A stretch of 64,000 nucleotides of DNA from Ahaetulla prasina (Eukaryota; Chordata; Lepidosauria; Squamata; Colubridae): contig NC_080540.1 in assembly GCF_028640845.1 (NCBI RefSeq), positions 276,473,524 through 276,537,523 of the forward strand, read 5' to 3'. Both the position numbers and the translations under genes were made by a program. Shown piece by piece: positions 11,385 to 21,811 of this stretch (positions are counted from its first letter, which is position 1; every line of letters begins with the position of its first letter). Below the pieces are notes generated by a model that did not search any database, was not told the DNA's origin, and saw nothing but the letters and a program-made list of their open reading frames with translations.

Positions 11385-11772
11385 CAGGTAATCCTCAACT
11401 TATGACCACAATTGCGTCCAAAATTTATGTTGCTAACTGAAACATTTGTTAAGTGAGTTTTGTCCCATGTTACAACTTTTCTTCCCACATTTCTTAAGTG
11501 AATCACTGCTGTTGTTAAATTAGCAACATGACTCTTAAGTGAATCTGGTTTCCCCATTGACTTTGCTTGTCAGAATGTCGCAGAAGGTGATCACATGACC
11601 CCGGGACACTCCAATTGTCATAAATGTGAGTCAGTAGCCAAGCATCCAAATGTAAATCATGTGACCATACGGAGGCTGCAATGGTCATATCTGTGAAAAA
11701 CGGTCAGAAGTCACTTTTTTCAGTGCTGTTGTAACTTCAAATGGTCACAAAGATCCAATCATAGGTATCCAG
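11385..11772. mobile_element. Tigger-like palindromic non-autonomous element
   Basis: CAGGTAATCCTCAACTTATG at the left and a decayed copy of its inverse at the right, both flanked by TA. The interior has the family motifs gtcacatgac-like and ttaagtgaatctggtttccc. TA duplications and CAG...CTG ends fit the pogo/Tigger branch of Tc1/mariner. Better preserved copies are at 21503, 27945 and 60455. A further short fragment begins near 11815. Confidence 0.7.
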
Positions 11773-11929
11773 TAGAAATTATATATCTGGTAGCACCTGA
11801 ATGGCATTAAAGTAGTCCTCACTTTGCGACCAGAATTGGGAGAGCAACTTGGTCCCTAAGTGATGTGATCGCTAGTGGAAAAATCACATGTTTGCAACTA
11901 TGCTTATGATTTTATTTCTACTTCCCTTC

Positions 11930-12313
11930 CTTCCTCCCTTCTCTGCTCTTTAGAATGCTCAGCCCCGCAGTAATTATTAAGAAGAGAATTAATTTTTGCA
12001 TTTACATTCATTGCAGAGGAAGTGATTACAAGAGACTAATCAGACACACACTGCATTCCTTTTTATGTGCATTCTCTACTGTGTGTCTGCTGACTCTCTT
12101 GTAATCGCTTCCTCTCTAGTCACTCCCCTCTGTGGGGAGGGGAAGAAAGGAAAAAAATGGGACAGGAATAGGACAATGTGTACCAACTGACTGTAATGGT
12201 AAACATATCCCTGAGAAACATTGTAAAGGTCATAAATGCGCACCTTGGTCACCAATTTGTTGTTTTTAAACAACATTGCTGTATGAGGCAGTTGATAAAC
12301 AAGGTCTACATTT
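11930..12313. other. no recognised feature
   Basis: No repeat family recognised; an inverted similarity gattacaagagactaatcag versus ctgctgactctcttgtaatc brackets 12022-12108. Confidence 0.4.
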
Positions 12314-12427
12314 AGAATAGAATAGAATAGAATAGAATAGAATAGAATAGAATAGAATAGAATAGAATAGAATAGAATAGAATAGAATAGAATAGAATTT
12401 TTACTGGCCAAGTGTGATTGGACACAC
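12314..12427 (-). mobile_element. L2-type LINE 3' tail, antisense, with (AATAG)n
   Basis: A run of about 17 AATAG units followed by ttactggccaagtgtgattg, which is the reverse complement of the L2 3' end seen at 14150-14177. Only the tail is present, so this is a severely 5'-truncated insertion. Confidence 0.85.
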
Positions 12428-12735
12428 TTTACTTTAAACTTTACTTTTACTTTACTTTTAAAATAAATTTACCTGTATTCAGGTCATGTTTGCACAAATG
12501 GCATCAGTTTTGTAACTTGCAACACTGTCATCATTGGAATGATCATCTCAGGTTGTTCATGACAACATTCAATCCCTGGGGACCTTCCAAGAGCCCAACT
12601 TATTATGTTTTAATAAGATTTCCATAATCTTATATCAATGAAGCTACATCCTTCATTGAATTGGTGTAGAAGATATTTAATGTTAAATGGACTTAGTACC
12701 TCTGTGTAGACTATTATAGGAATGCATCTGTAGTC

Positions 12736-13827
12736 ATGAAAACCTTTGAAAGGCTAGTGCTTTCCTACTTGAAAACCATCACGGATCCGCTGTTAGACCC
12801 CTTGCAATTTGCATACCGAGCAAATAGATCAATAGATGATGCTGTTAATATGGCTCTGCACTACATCCTACAACATCTTGAGTCTCCAAAGACCTATGCA
12901 AGGGTCCTTTTTGTAGACTTTAGTTCAGCATTCAATACCATCATTCCAGACATTCTTCTAACTAAGCTAAACCAGCTACGGGTACCGGAACAGACTTGTA
13001 AGTGGATCACAAGCTTCCTAAAAAACAGGAAGCAGCAGGTGAAGCTAAGCAAGATCACATCAAATACCTGTACAATTAGCACAGGGGCCCACCAAAGCTG
13101 TGTGCTCTCCCCACTTTTCTTCTCTCTGTATACCAATGACTGCATCTCCAACGATCCATCTGTTAAGCTACTGAAGTTTGCAGATGACACAACAGTGATT
13201 GGTCTCATTCGAGACAATGACAAATCCGCATATAGACGACAGGTCGAACGACTAACCTTGTGGTGCAACCAAAACAATCTGGAACTGAACACACTCAAAA
13301 CCGTAGAAATGGTGGTAGACTTTAGGATAAACCCTTCCATACTTCCACCTCTCACAATACTAGACAACACAGTATCAACAGTAGAAACCTTTAAATTTCT
13401 AGGTTCTATCATATCACAAGATCTAAAATGGACAGCTAACATCAAAAACATCATCAAAAAAGGACAACAAAGAATGTTCTTTCTGCGCCAACTCAATAAA
13501 CTCAAACTGCCCAAGGAGCTGCTGATTCAGTTCTACAGAGGAATTATTGAGTCTCTCATTTGCACCTCTATAACTGTCTGGTTAGGTTCTGCAACCCAAC
13601 AAGAAAGACACAGACTTCAGAGGATAATTAGAATTGCAGAAAAAACAATTGCTACCAACCTGCCTTCCATTGAGGACCTGTATACTGCACGAGTCAAAAA
13701 GAGGGCTGTGAAAATACTACAGATCCCTCACATCCTGGACATAAACTGTTTCAACTCCTACCCTCAAAACGATGCTATAGAGCACTGCACACCAGAACAC
13801 CTCGACACAAGAACAGTTTTTTCCTGA
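12736..13827 (+). pseudogene. L2-type reverse transcriptase, 363-codon ORF, 5' truncated
   Basis: The N-terminus begins at RT block 1 (VMKTFERLVLSYL). Further motifs are LQFAYRANRSIDDAV, VLFVDFSSAFNTIIP, a GAHQSCVLSPLFFSLYTND block (the usual GAPQGC is altered at two positions), the catalytic KFADDTTVIG with both aspartates (residues 150-151, codons 13183-13188), and the KFLGSIISQDLKW block. The second copy at 52372 shows that the true C-terminus lies in another frame from about 13716 on, so the last 35 or so residues of this ORF are out of frame. Endonuclease and ORF1 are missing. The RT domain is otherwise open, which suggests a fairly recent insertion. Confidence 0.85.
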
Positions 13828-14177
13828 ACGCTATCACTCTGCTAAACAAATAATTCCCTCAACACTGAAACTATTTACTAAATCTGCAGTACTATTAATC
13901 TTCCCATCGTTCCCATCCCCCATCTCCTTCCACTTATGACTGTAACTTTGTTGCTTGTATCCTTCAGATTTATACTGATAGTTTCCTGATTACTTAATTG
14001 TAGCCTATGACTATCATTAAGTGTTGTATCATTAAGTGTTAAATTTGTACCCTATGACTATCATTAAGTGTTATAAGTGTTGTACGTTGATGAAGGTATC
14101 TTTTCTTTTATGTACACCGAGAGCATATGCACCAAGACAAATTCCTTGTGTGTCCAATCACACTTGGCCAATAAAAA

Positions 14178-14262
14178 ATTCTATTCTATTCTATTCTATT
14201 CTATTCTATTCTATTCTATTCTATTCTATTCTATTCTATTCTATTCTATTCTATTCTATTAA
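14178..14262. repeat. (ATTCT)n microsatellite
   Basis: About 17 perfect pentamers directly at the L2 3' end. Confidence 0.95.
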
Positions 14263-14769
14263 AAAAATCTTATGGAAAAGAACATAACTTGAACTATGAA
14301 AAATTATTTTTGGACAGTATGATCCTGTATTTCATCAATTGCTATTTAAAGCTGTTCCACAATAATTTTCTTTTAAGACATAAAATTTGGAGGATTCAAA
14401 CTAAAACAAATACAAATACAATCTGTAACAGAATTTAAAATTCTGCACCCTAATTAGTAGATAAAAGCAAATAAAATAATACGTTTTTAATTAAGCAGAG
14501 AAATAAGAGAGCAAAGCATAGAGTACTAAAAGTTCATTAGCCTAGCAGATGGCAAAATAAAACCTCTTGTACCTCATAATCAAATAAAAAAATGTAAGTA
14601 CTGAAGTGTCAAATAAGAAAAAAAATCATCCAGAACACTGGTTGTGGTAAAGGAGATTTTGTCTGCATGTTTGGAAAAATCTGTATTAGAATGAAGAAAA
14701 TTGTGTTAATTCTCTGACTTGTTCTGACATGATGAACAGATACGCCTGGAAAATGGGAACCAGGACACA
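14263..14769. other. no recognised feature
   Basis: AT-rich, nothing recognised. Confidence 0.5.
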
Positions 14770-14918
14770 TAACAGCTAACAGAGTTGGAAGAGACCTTGG
14801 AGGTCATCTAGTCCAACCTCCTGCTGACGCAGAAGACCTGTACTAGGGATTCAAACCACCAAACTACCGACCTTTCTGATCTACAAGCTCAGTGTCTTAG
14901 CTACTGGGCCACCTAGTC
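14770..14918 (-). mobile_element. tRNA-derived SINE with CR1-type 3' end
   Basis: On the minus strand it reads: A box TGGCCCAGTAGC, B box GGTTTGAATCCC, a short linker, then ggttggactagatgacctcc and aaggtctcttccaactctg, which is the CR1 3' end found at 2455-2495. A tRNA head joined to a CR1 tail implies mobilisation by CR1 reverse transcriptase, as known for some reptile SINEs. About 149 bp long. Confidence 0.8.
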
Positions 14919-15600
14919 AGGGTAATATTTATTTGCAAAATCCAAAATAGATTTTGAAATCTTTTGGGGTAACTATTATTGTAGAAGCTGACCAGTACAG
15001 AATTAGATTTCTACTTTTTTCAACACATTTTGAGCCTTGTTTCTCTTCAGCCGTCTTGTGTAATTAAAACTGCAAAGACAACCAATTCTGCTTGGTCCTT
15101 TAATCCCTGCTCGGTTCCAAAGGATGGCCCCAGTTCAAAATTATTTGGAAAGCCTTGTTAAGTTTTAAGTTACAGTTATTTTAAGCATCAACCCTGTACC
15201 ACTGCTTCATACCCATGCTTTAAATACTGCATAATTTACAGACCTTACAACGAACCCCACTTTCCACACAGCAGGGGGGGAAACAGTCATTGTAACCAAC
15301 ATGATTTGAGAATTGGGATTAATTTGAAAAGGGGCGACTTGATGTAGATTTAAATAATGCTTCAAAATCATTTGTCCACAACCTTTGTGGCTTTGGGTCT
15401 GTTTTGATTTGTTTTAAGCAAACCAAAAAATTGTCTCCTCATAATCACCCTCTGAGATAAGTGACTAGTTTCACACTCTGAAATAAATCAATATGCCAGA
15501 ATGGGCTGGATTCACAAGATACAACACAATATAAAACCTGGCTCTTGATTCATAAAAACCATTTTCACAAAACATGCTGAACTACAAATATAATATATAG
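14919..15600. other. no recognised feature
   Basis: No repeat or gene recognised. Confidence 0.5.
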
Positions 15601-15623
15601 TATATAGTATAAAAAACAATAAG

Positions 15624-15774
15624 AGGTACCAAAAACCAACTTTCACACTTTACACAAACACAACACAACACAACACAACTGACTCACACACAGTGTAAAA
15701 GCAGCTGCACTTCACACTTCACACAGCCACAAAAAGCTCAAAAACCAACTTTCACACTTTACACACACACAACT

Positions 15775-15807
<33 letters not shown>

Positions 15808-15887
15808 CCACATACAGCTTTCTGAGATTTTGTGTGTTTGTGTAGTTAGAGTGAAACACTACAGAAACACACCAAATCTCAGAAAGC
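15624..15887. repeat. CA-rich cluster with direct repeats and a 29-bp-arm hairpin
   Basis: Two copies of aaccaactttcacactttac (about 15632 and 15743), CACAA and CA runs (15770-15802), then inverted arms 15817-15845 and 15859-15887 matching at 27 of 29 positions around a 13-nt loop. Not assigned to a known family. Confidence 0.7.
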
Positions 15888-15894
15888 TGCACAA

Positions 15895-17670
15895 ATATTT
15901 TATTTTATTTTATTATTTTATTTTATTTATTTTATTTTATTTTATTTTATTAATTAAACTTTTATACCGCCCTTCTCCCGAAGGACTCAGGGCGGTGTAC
16001 AGCCAAGATAAAAAGCAGTAAGTATACAAAGTTAAAAATCAATTTAAAATACCTATTCAATAGTGGCCGAATTAAAACAGTCAAATTGACCAACCTAAAA
16101 TACCCCATATAAAATTACAGAAAATTTAAAAATTTAAAATTTAAAATTTAGAAATTTAAAAAATCTAAAAAATCAGTCCAGTCCCGCTTGGATGAATAAA
16201 TAAGTTTTAATTCCGACGAAAGGTCCGAAGGTCAGATATTTGGCGCAAACCGGGGAAGGTCGTTCCAGAGTAGGAGCTCCAACAGAAGGCCCTTCCTGGG
16301 GCCGCCAGCCGGCATTGCTTGGCGGACGGCACCCTGAGAAGACCCTCTCTGTGAGAGCGTACGGGTCGGTGGGAGGCATGTGGAAACAGCAGGCGGTCCC
16401 GTAAGTACCCGGGCCCTAAGCCATGGGCGCTTTGAAGGTGGTAACCAAAACCTTGAAGCGCACCGGAAGACCACAGGTAGCCAGTGCAGACTGCGCGGAG
16501 AGGTGTTACCGGGAGCAACGCGGTGCTCCCTCAATCACCAGCGCAGCTGCATTCTGGACTAACTGCAGTCTCCGGTACACTTCAAAGGTAGCCCCATGTA
16601 GAGCATTGCAATAATCCAGTCGAGAAGTGACGAGCATGAGTGACCGTGCATAAGGCATCCCGGTCAAGAAAGGGGCGCAACTGGCGGACCAGGCGAACCT
16701 GGTAAAAAGCTCTCCTGGAGACGGCCGTCAAGTGATCTTCAAACGACAGCCGTTCATCCAGGAGAACGCCCAAGTTGCGCACTCTTTCCGTTGGGGCCAG
16801 TGACTCGCCCCCAACAGTCAGCCGCGGTTGCAGCTGACTGTACCGGGATGCCGGCATCCACAGCCACTCCGTCTTGGATGGATTGAGTCTGAGTCTGTTT
16901 CTCCCCATCCAGACCCGCACGGCCTCCAAACAACGGGACAGCACTTCGACAGCTTCGCTGGGGTGGCCTGGGGTGGAAAAGTACAGCTGAGTATCACCAG
17001 CGTACAGATGATAACTCACCCCAAAGCCACTGATGACCCCGCCCAACGGCTTCATGTAGATGTTGAACAGGAGAGGCGAGAGAATCGACCCCTGCGGCAC
17101 CCCACAAGTGAGGCGCCTCGCGGCCGATCTCTGCCCCCCTGTCAACACCGACTGCGACCGGTCGGAGAGGTAGGAGGAGAACCACCGATAAACGGTGCCT
17201 CCCACTCCCAACCCCTCCAACCGGCGCAGCAGGATACCATGGTCGATGGTATCAAAAGCCGATGAGAGATCCAACAGGACCAGGGCAGAGGAACAACCCC
17301 TATCCCTGGCCCTCCAGAGGTCATCCACCAACGCGACCAAAGCTGTCTCCGTGCTATAACCGGGCCGGAAGCCGGACTGGAACGGGTCTAGATAGACAGC
17401 TTCCTCCAGGTACTGAGGGAACTGCCGTGCCACCACACTCTCTACAACCTTCGCAACAAAGCGAAGGTTGGAGACTGGACGATAATTACCCAAAATAGCT
17501 GGGTCCAGGGAAGGCTTCTTGAGGAGGGGTCTCACCACCGCCTCTTTCAAGGCAGCGGGAAAGACCCCCTCCATCAAAGAAGCATTTATAATACCCCGGA
17601 GCCAGCCTCGTGTCACATCCTGAGTGGCCAGGATGATATTATTTTATTTTATTTTATTTTATTTTATTTT
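15895..17670 (-). mobile_element. L2-type LINE (second lineage), antisense, flanked by (TTTTA)n on both sides
   Basis: Minus-strand LINE with 5' truncation at about 17634. It has an RT ORF, the C-terminal region (16200-16580), a 3' UTR and the terminal ccgccctgagtccttcggg before (TAAAA)n at 15895-15954. A second (TTTTA)n tract (17635-17670) sits at the 5' boundary. It is GC-rich, unlike the AATAG-tailed lineage at 12730. Shorter 3' fragments of this lineage are at 3028, 31180, 35085, 46791 and 59488. Confidence 0.85.
16582..17616 (-). pseudogene. L2-type reverse transcriptase, 344-codon ORF with altered catalytic motif
   Basis: Motifs in order: [73 protein letters not shown], then [12 protein letters not shown] and [10 protein letters not shown], then [14 protein letters not shown]. 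The catalytic box expected as YADD reads YAGD: the first aspartate codon (16996-16998) is GGT on the minus strand. This should abolish polymerase activity. The frame is lost near 16630, just before the conserved LDYCN-type region, and the C-terminal region continues in other frames to about 16207. Confidence 0.85.
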
Positions 17671-17712
17671 GGACTTCAATTCCCAGAGTTCCTCAGCCAG
17701 CAAAGCCAGCCT
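17671..17712. mobile_element. fragment of palindromic MITE family
   Basis: ggacttcaattcccagag plus ttcctcagccagcaaagcc matches one arm of the MITEs at 18191, 25377 and 46681. Confidence 0.5.
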
Positions 17713-18078
17713 GCATTAGTTGATCACTGAGGAAATAGATTAGCTAAGCAATTGATTCTGTCTGGGCTGAAAGTGAAACTGGGGCTTTCGGGCTGGAAAA
17801 AAAGCCATGTGTTCATCAGTAATCAGGTAAGTGCCTTAGAATCTCTACTCTTGTAGAAAACATGTTTTCTACAAGTAAGAGTACAAGTAAGGTTCTGCTG
17901 ATGAGGAACTCAGGTGAGATCGCCAGAGGAGACTTTAATTTAAAAAAAAAAAAGTTTAAAGGCTCTGCTGATCTCAGCTGAGGGGCGTGATCCTCAAAGG
18001 CTTTTTTTTACTTTTAAAGGCATGTTTCAGCTGAAGAAAACCTGGCTTTTAAAAGTAAAAAAAACACACAACCTTCTG

Positions 18079-18188
18079 GTAGGCGGGGGAGGGGGGGGCA
18101 GGGATTTTTGCTACCAGTCTCCGAACCAGCAGCCACCATTGCTACTGGATCGCGTGAGCCGGTCCGAACCGGGAGCATTTCACCCCTG
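18079..18188. mobile_element. right-end fragment of a CAGTGGTGAAAT-type hAT MITE
   Basis: Ends ...gagcatttcacccctg, the right terminus of the family that is complete at 34636-34898; no left terminus is visible. Confidence 0.5.
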
Positions 18189-18190
18189 TA

Positions 18191-18300
18191 CAGGGGTCTC
18201 CAACCTTGGCAACTTTAAGCCTGGTGGACTTCAACTCCCAGAGGGAATTCTGAGAGTTGAAGTCCACCAGGCTTAAAGTTGCCAAGGTTGAAGACCCCTG
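18191..18300. mobile_element. 110-bp palindromic MITE
   Basis: CAGGGGTCTCCAACCTTGGC at the left and its near-perfect inverse at the right. Most of the element can fold into one hairpin (arms of about 50 bp). Same family as 25377-25481, 46681-46791 and 49970-50070. No matching 8-bp flank here. Confidence 0.85.
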
Positions 18301-18640
18301 ATTTAATAAGAATGAATAGGGATACGAATTTAAAACTTAGTTCTTCCTATTCTTAATTTCCAGCCCTAAAAATTATACCATACAGGGTACTCCATCCTCG
18401 TTTAAAATTGATGTACAAGTTATAATGTATCACACTTTCTGAGGGAGAAAAAATGCTGTTTTTTCCTTCCTTATACCATCAAGTCTGCCAAACGTGATGA
18501 ATGCATTGTTAGTATCACCTTAGCCACACTCCAACCTTGTATCACCAAGGAACCTCCATTGATAAAATCTGTGTTAGAATCAAATGCCAACAGAAATACA
18601 TGGAGATTTATCACTTTCCAATGCTGCCACATTTTAAGTA

Positions 18641-18906
18641 AAGGTTCCCTCCACACATGCGTGCTAGTCGTTCCAGCTCTAGGGGGCGGTACTCATCTCT
18701 ATTTCTATGCCAAAGAGCCAGCGCTGTCCAAAGACGTCTCCATGGTCATGTGGCTGGCATGACTAAATGCCGAAGGTGCACATAATGCTGTTACCTTCCC
18801 ACCAAAGTGGTCCCTATTTTTCTTCTTGTATTTTTTACGTGCTTTCGAACTGCTAGGTTGGCAGAAGCTGGGACAAGTAACGGGAACTCACCCCGGTACA
18901 TGGCGT
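18641..18906 (-). mobile_element. Sauria SINE, 5' truncated, antisense, with 12-bp TSD
   Basis: Starts aaggttccct, the antisense of the Sauria SINE end, then tgctagtcgttccagctcta, gtggctggcatgactaaatg, ttaccttcccaccaaagtgg and tgctaggttggcagaagctg. The tRNA-like head is missing, so the copy is 5' truncated. Perfect flanking duplication ACATTTTAAGTA at 18629-18640 and 18907-18918. Sauria SINEs are a squamate marker. Confidence 0.9.
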
Positions 18907-18920
18907 ACATTTTAAGTATT

Positions 18921-19008
18921 AAGCCCTAAATGTACCATGAAAAGTACTGTGTTCTCCTCCAGAACTGTTCTAAAATGCATCCACAGCTTTTCCTACATTT
19001 CCTACAAT
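18921..19008 (+). repeat. 88-bp direct repeat, copy 1
   Basis: Identical to 19332-19419, 411 bp downstream. Begins aagccctaaatgtaccatga and ends ttcctacaat. No family recognised; the copies are not adjacent. Confidence 0.95.
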
Positions 19009-19331
19009 GCAATACTTGCCATTTTTTTTTACCTGAAATGCTCCGTATTGCTAAAAATAGTCTCTTATTTGCAAGGCACCTGACACAATGTAATGTGCAA
19101 TCAATTCAATTGTTCACGCAAAATAGCATGTTAAATTCTGTAGTGGAAATATGTCTCCCCTCTAGACATGATATCCAGTTAATTAAAATTCTTAACCATT
19201 TTTACTTCTTATCAAAGGGTTAGGCTTTGTACTGACTGAAATATAGAATAACTCGATGCATTCTTTATTCACGCACACTGAATGTAAAAAAAGCAGTATC
19301 ATGCTGCAGGTGGGAACTCATGATCATAGTG

Positions 19332-19419
19332 AAGCCCTAAATGTACCATGAAAAGTACTGTGTTCTCCTCCAGAACTGTTCTAAAATGCATCCACAGCTT
19401 TTCCTACATTTCCTACAAT
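19332..19419 (+). repeat. 88-bp direct repeat, copy 2
   Basis: Perfect match to 18921-19008; sequences diverge immediately outside the 88 bp. Confidence 0.95.
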
Positions 19420-21049
19420 ACTAGTGTAAAATACAAATATGCACAACTGTGCATATCACTGAGAGTTACAGTATAATTTAATTTAATTTTCTATACTCCA
19501 TCATTTTCTTATTTACTTATTACAGATTTAGGAATTATCCATTATGAGAGCTCCTGCTTATGATAAATTCATAAATATATTCCCTTTATTATTCCTGAAA
19601 TTCATATCCCATGGTTCTGTCAAATTATTTTTTTTGTCACACTTGTCATATTTAGCATTTTTGCACAAATATACCAAGGAAGCAAATGGCATGCTTCCAA
19701 AACTACATATAGGATGGTCAAAATCTGAAAAATGGCCAATGCGGTATCATCCCTACAAAGTAGACCAGATGAAGAAATAAGTTACATCTAGTTTTATTTC
19801 AGCAGCCACAGTAACAGAACCTTTCAAATCCAAACGTGCTTTCCCCTCTTTCCCTTTACATTTTTGTGAATTAGGGAGGGGCTTGTCACCCCCCCCCCCC
19901 AGATTACTTTCTTGGCCTGAGGCTCAAGCCCCCTCTTATCTAATCATTGCCTTTGCAGTGGTTTTTTTTCTGTCCTTCAAGACCAATTCCTCTGCCTTCA
20001 ACAGGTGGCATTGCAATCAATGTCCCATTCCTTTTGGACAATACAATGATAGATCTTGCAGATTTTGAAATGAATGTCAATGAATGCATGCCATGAATGC
20101 ATGCCATTTCCCCTGATGGATGATCAAAAGAAAAATGTCACCCCCGTCCTCCTCTTACTAGACATCCTCAAGGCTCCTTTGGAGGATTGTCCAGATCTGA
20201 AGGTGCCCAAAAGTTTACCAGAAGGAAGATAGCATGATGAGACACTTAGGTATTCCAGGTTATTGGTATGACATTGAATTGCCCTGTTAGAAATGGGAGG
20301 TTACATGTCAAATTTGCAGAAGACAATTTTGAAAACATTTTTAAAGGATAAAACTTGCTCTTGGTTGATCATTCATTTATAATACTCCGTAGACAATTCA
20401 AACTACTAATAACATGTACTGACTGTCAGGAAAATGCAGAAAAAAAGAAGATAATTTAACTGACATGGGAATAATATTTAACCCACGTCAATTGTTCAGA
20501 GGGACACCTTTATTACTAAGAAAATTATTTGGTCCTAAGAAAACAATCTTTGTTTTTGTTATTCAATAGGATAAACATCCCTCTCTCCCCATGATGACTA
20601 TCTGCAAATCTTAGTCACTTCACTTTTTTGTATCTTTATTTTTATTGCACCTGACTAATAGACCAAAAATTTTAGCCATTGTAATCAACACAGAAATCAC
20701 ACTGAACAGCTTGTAATTAAACTAAACATAACCGAAACAGGTTGGCACTGTCAAGAGCAAGAGAGGATTAATATGCTGTTACCAGAGCAACAATTTTCCT
20801 TCAAGCTCAGAGTACTTTGATTATGAATGAAAACAATTCTAAGTACCAATGCAAAAAAAGAAGAGAGAAAATTTAGAAACTCTTACAAAAAGTAAAGATT
20901 GAAAAGAAACCATCTGGTTCAATGAGAAAGCACTGAGAAGTGGAATTCAGCTGGAAAAATAAATGACCTCATAATTTTATGATCTTTGCATCTGTGTGGC
21001 ATATACAAAATTGAGTTGAGCTCAAGGTCTACTATCCTATATTTAGTAT
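19420..21049. other. TE-free stretch, possible non-coding element
   Basis: No repeat recognised. It includes a perfect RFX X-box-like site at 20778-20791. All ORFs are below 80 codons and lack motifs. Confidence 0.5.
20778..20791. promoter_or_regulatory. candidate RFX X-box
   Basis: GTTACCAGAGCAAC fits the X-box consensus GTNRCC-N(0-3)-RGYAAC exactly. GGATTA (a bicoid/OTX-type core) lies 9 bases upstream at 20765-20770. A single motif match is weak evidence. Confidence 0.25.
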
Positions 21050-21235
21050 AGGAGTTAAGGCACCAGGGTAGGAGACCATGAGTTCTGGTCCTCTTTCATA
21101 TGAAATCAGCTGGGCGGTCTTTAATCAGTCCCTCTTTTAGCTCTAGAAAGAAGGGAAGGGATGACCATTTCTGAAATCTTGCCAAGAAAACTGCAGGCAG
21201 TTGTCCAATCAATCACTAGAAGTAGACACTGATTT
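21050..21235 (+). mobile_element. tRNA-derived SINE (second family), variant tail
   Basis: aggagttaaggcaccaggg and gagttctggtcctc mark the tRNA-like head. The tail differs from 9880 and reads cttgccaagaaaactgcagg, gttgtccaatcaatcacta. Confidence 0.7.
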
Positions 21236-21242
21236 AAAGATA

Positions 21243-21454
21243 ATAGCAATAGCATTTAGACTTATATACCACTTCACAGTGCTTTACAGCCCACTCTAAA
21301 TGCTTTACAGAGTCAACATATTGCCCCCCAAAATCTGAGTCCTCAGTTTACCAACCTCAGAAGGATGGAAGGCTGAGTCAACCTTAAGCGTGTGGGACTC
21401 GAACTGTCGAACTGCTTGCAGCCGGCAGTCAGCATACGTAAACTGCATTCTAAC
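21243..21454 (-). mobile_element. tRNA-derived SINE (third family), antisense
   Basis: agcaatagcatttagactta, tataccacttcacagtgctt, aaggatggaaggctgagtca, then gggactcgaactgtcgaac as the antisense B box and actgcattctaac. A second copy is at 24838-25048. Confidence 0.8.
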
Positions 21455-21502
21455 AGTAAAAATTTATTTTTCATTTCATTATCAAATGATTGATCTCACA
21501 TA

Positions 21503-21809
21503 CAGATAGTCCTTGATTTACGACTCCAATTGAGCCCAACATTTCTGTTGCTAAGTGAGACATTTGTGGAGTTTTGCCCCATTTTACCACAGTAAAGTGA
21601 AAACTTGCCAGTTAAGTGAATCAGTGCAGTTGTTAAGTTAGTAAGATGCAACTGTCATAAACCTGAGTCAGTTGCCAAGCGTCTGAATTTTGATCATGTG
21701 ACCATGGGGATGCTGCAATGGTCATGAGAAAAATGATTATAAGTCACTTTTTTCAGTACCATTGTCACTTCGGTCACTAAAGGAACTGTTGCAAGTTGAG
21801 GACTATCTG
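21503..21809. mobile_element. Tigger-like palindromic element with TA flanks
   Basis: CAGATAGTCCTTGATTTACG at the left, and TTGCAAGTTGAGGACTATCTG at the right (first base dropped: TGCAAGTTGAGGACTATCTG), both next to TA. The internal motifs of the family (gatcatgtgaccatgggga) are clear. Confidence 0.85.
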
Positions 21810-21811
21810 TA

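Larger units (their letters stand above)
12730..14262 (+). mobile_element. L2-type LINE, 5' truncated, with (ATTCT)n tail
   Basis: Contains an RT region, a 3' UTR with the family motif ccctatgactatcattaagt (twice, around 14004 and 14050), the terminal cacttggccaataaaaaatt, and about 17 ATTCT units (14178-14262). The same 3' end occurs at 12314 (antisense), 51943, 53684 and in fragments at 33552. It resembles the snake LINE group known for AATAG-type tail arrays; calling it L2 rather than L3/CR1 rests on RT motif style only. Confidence 0.85.

Noticed and set aside
12894..13514. 206-codon minus-strand ORF
   Set aside because: Antisense shadow of the L2 reverse transcriptase ORF.
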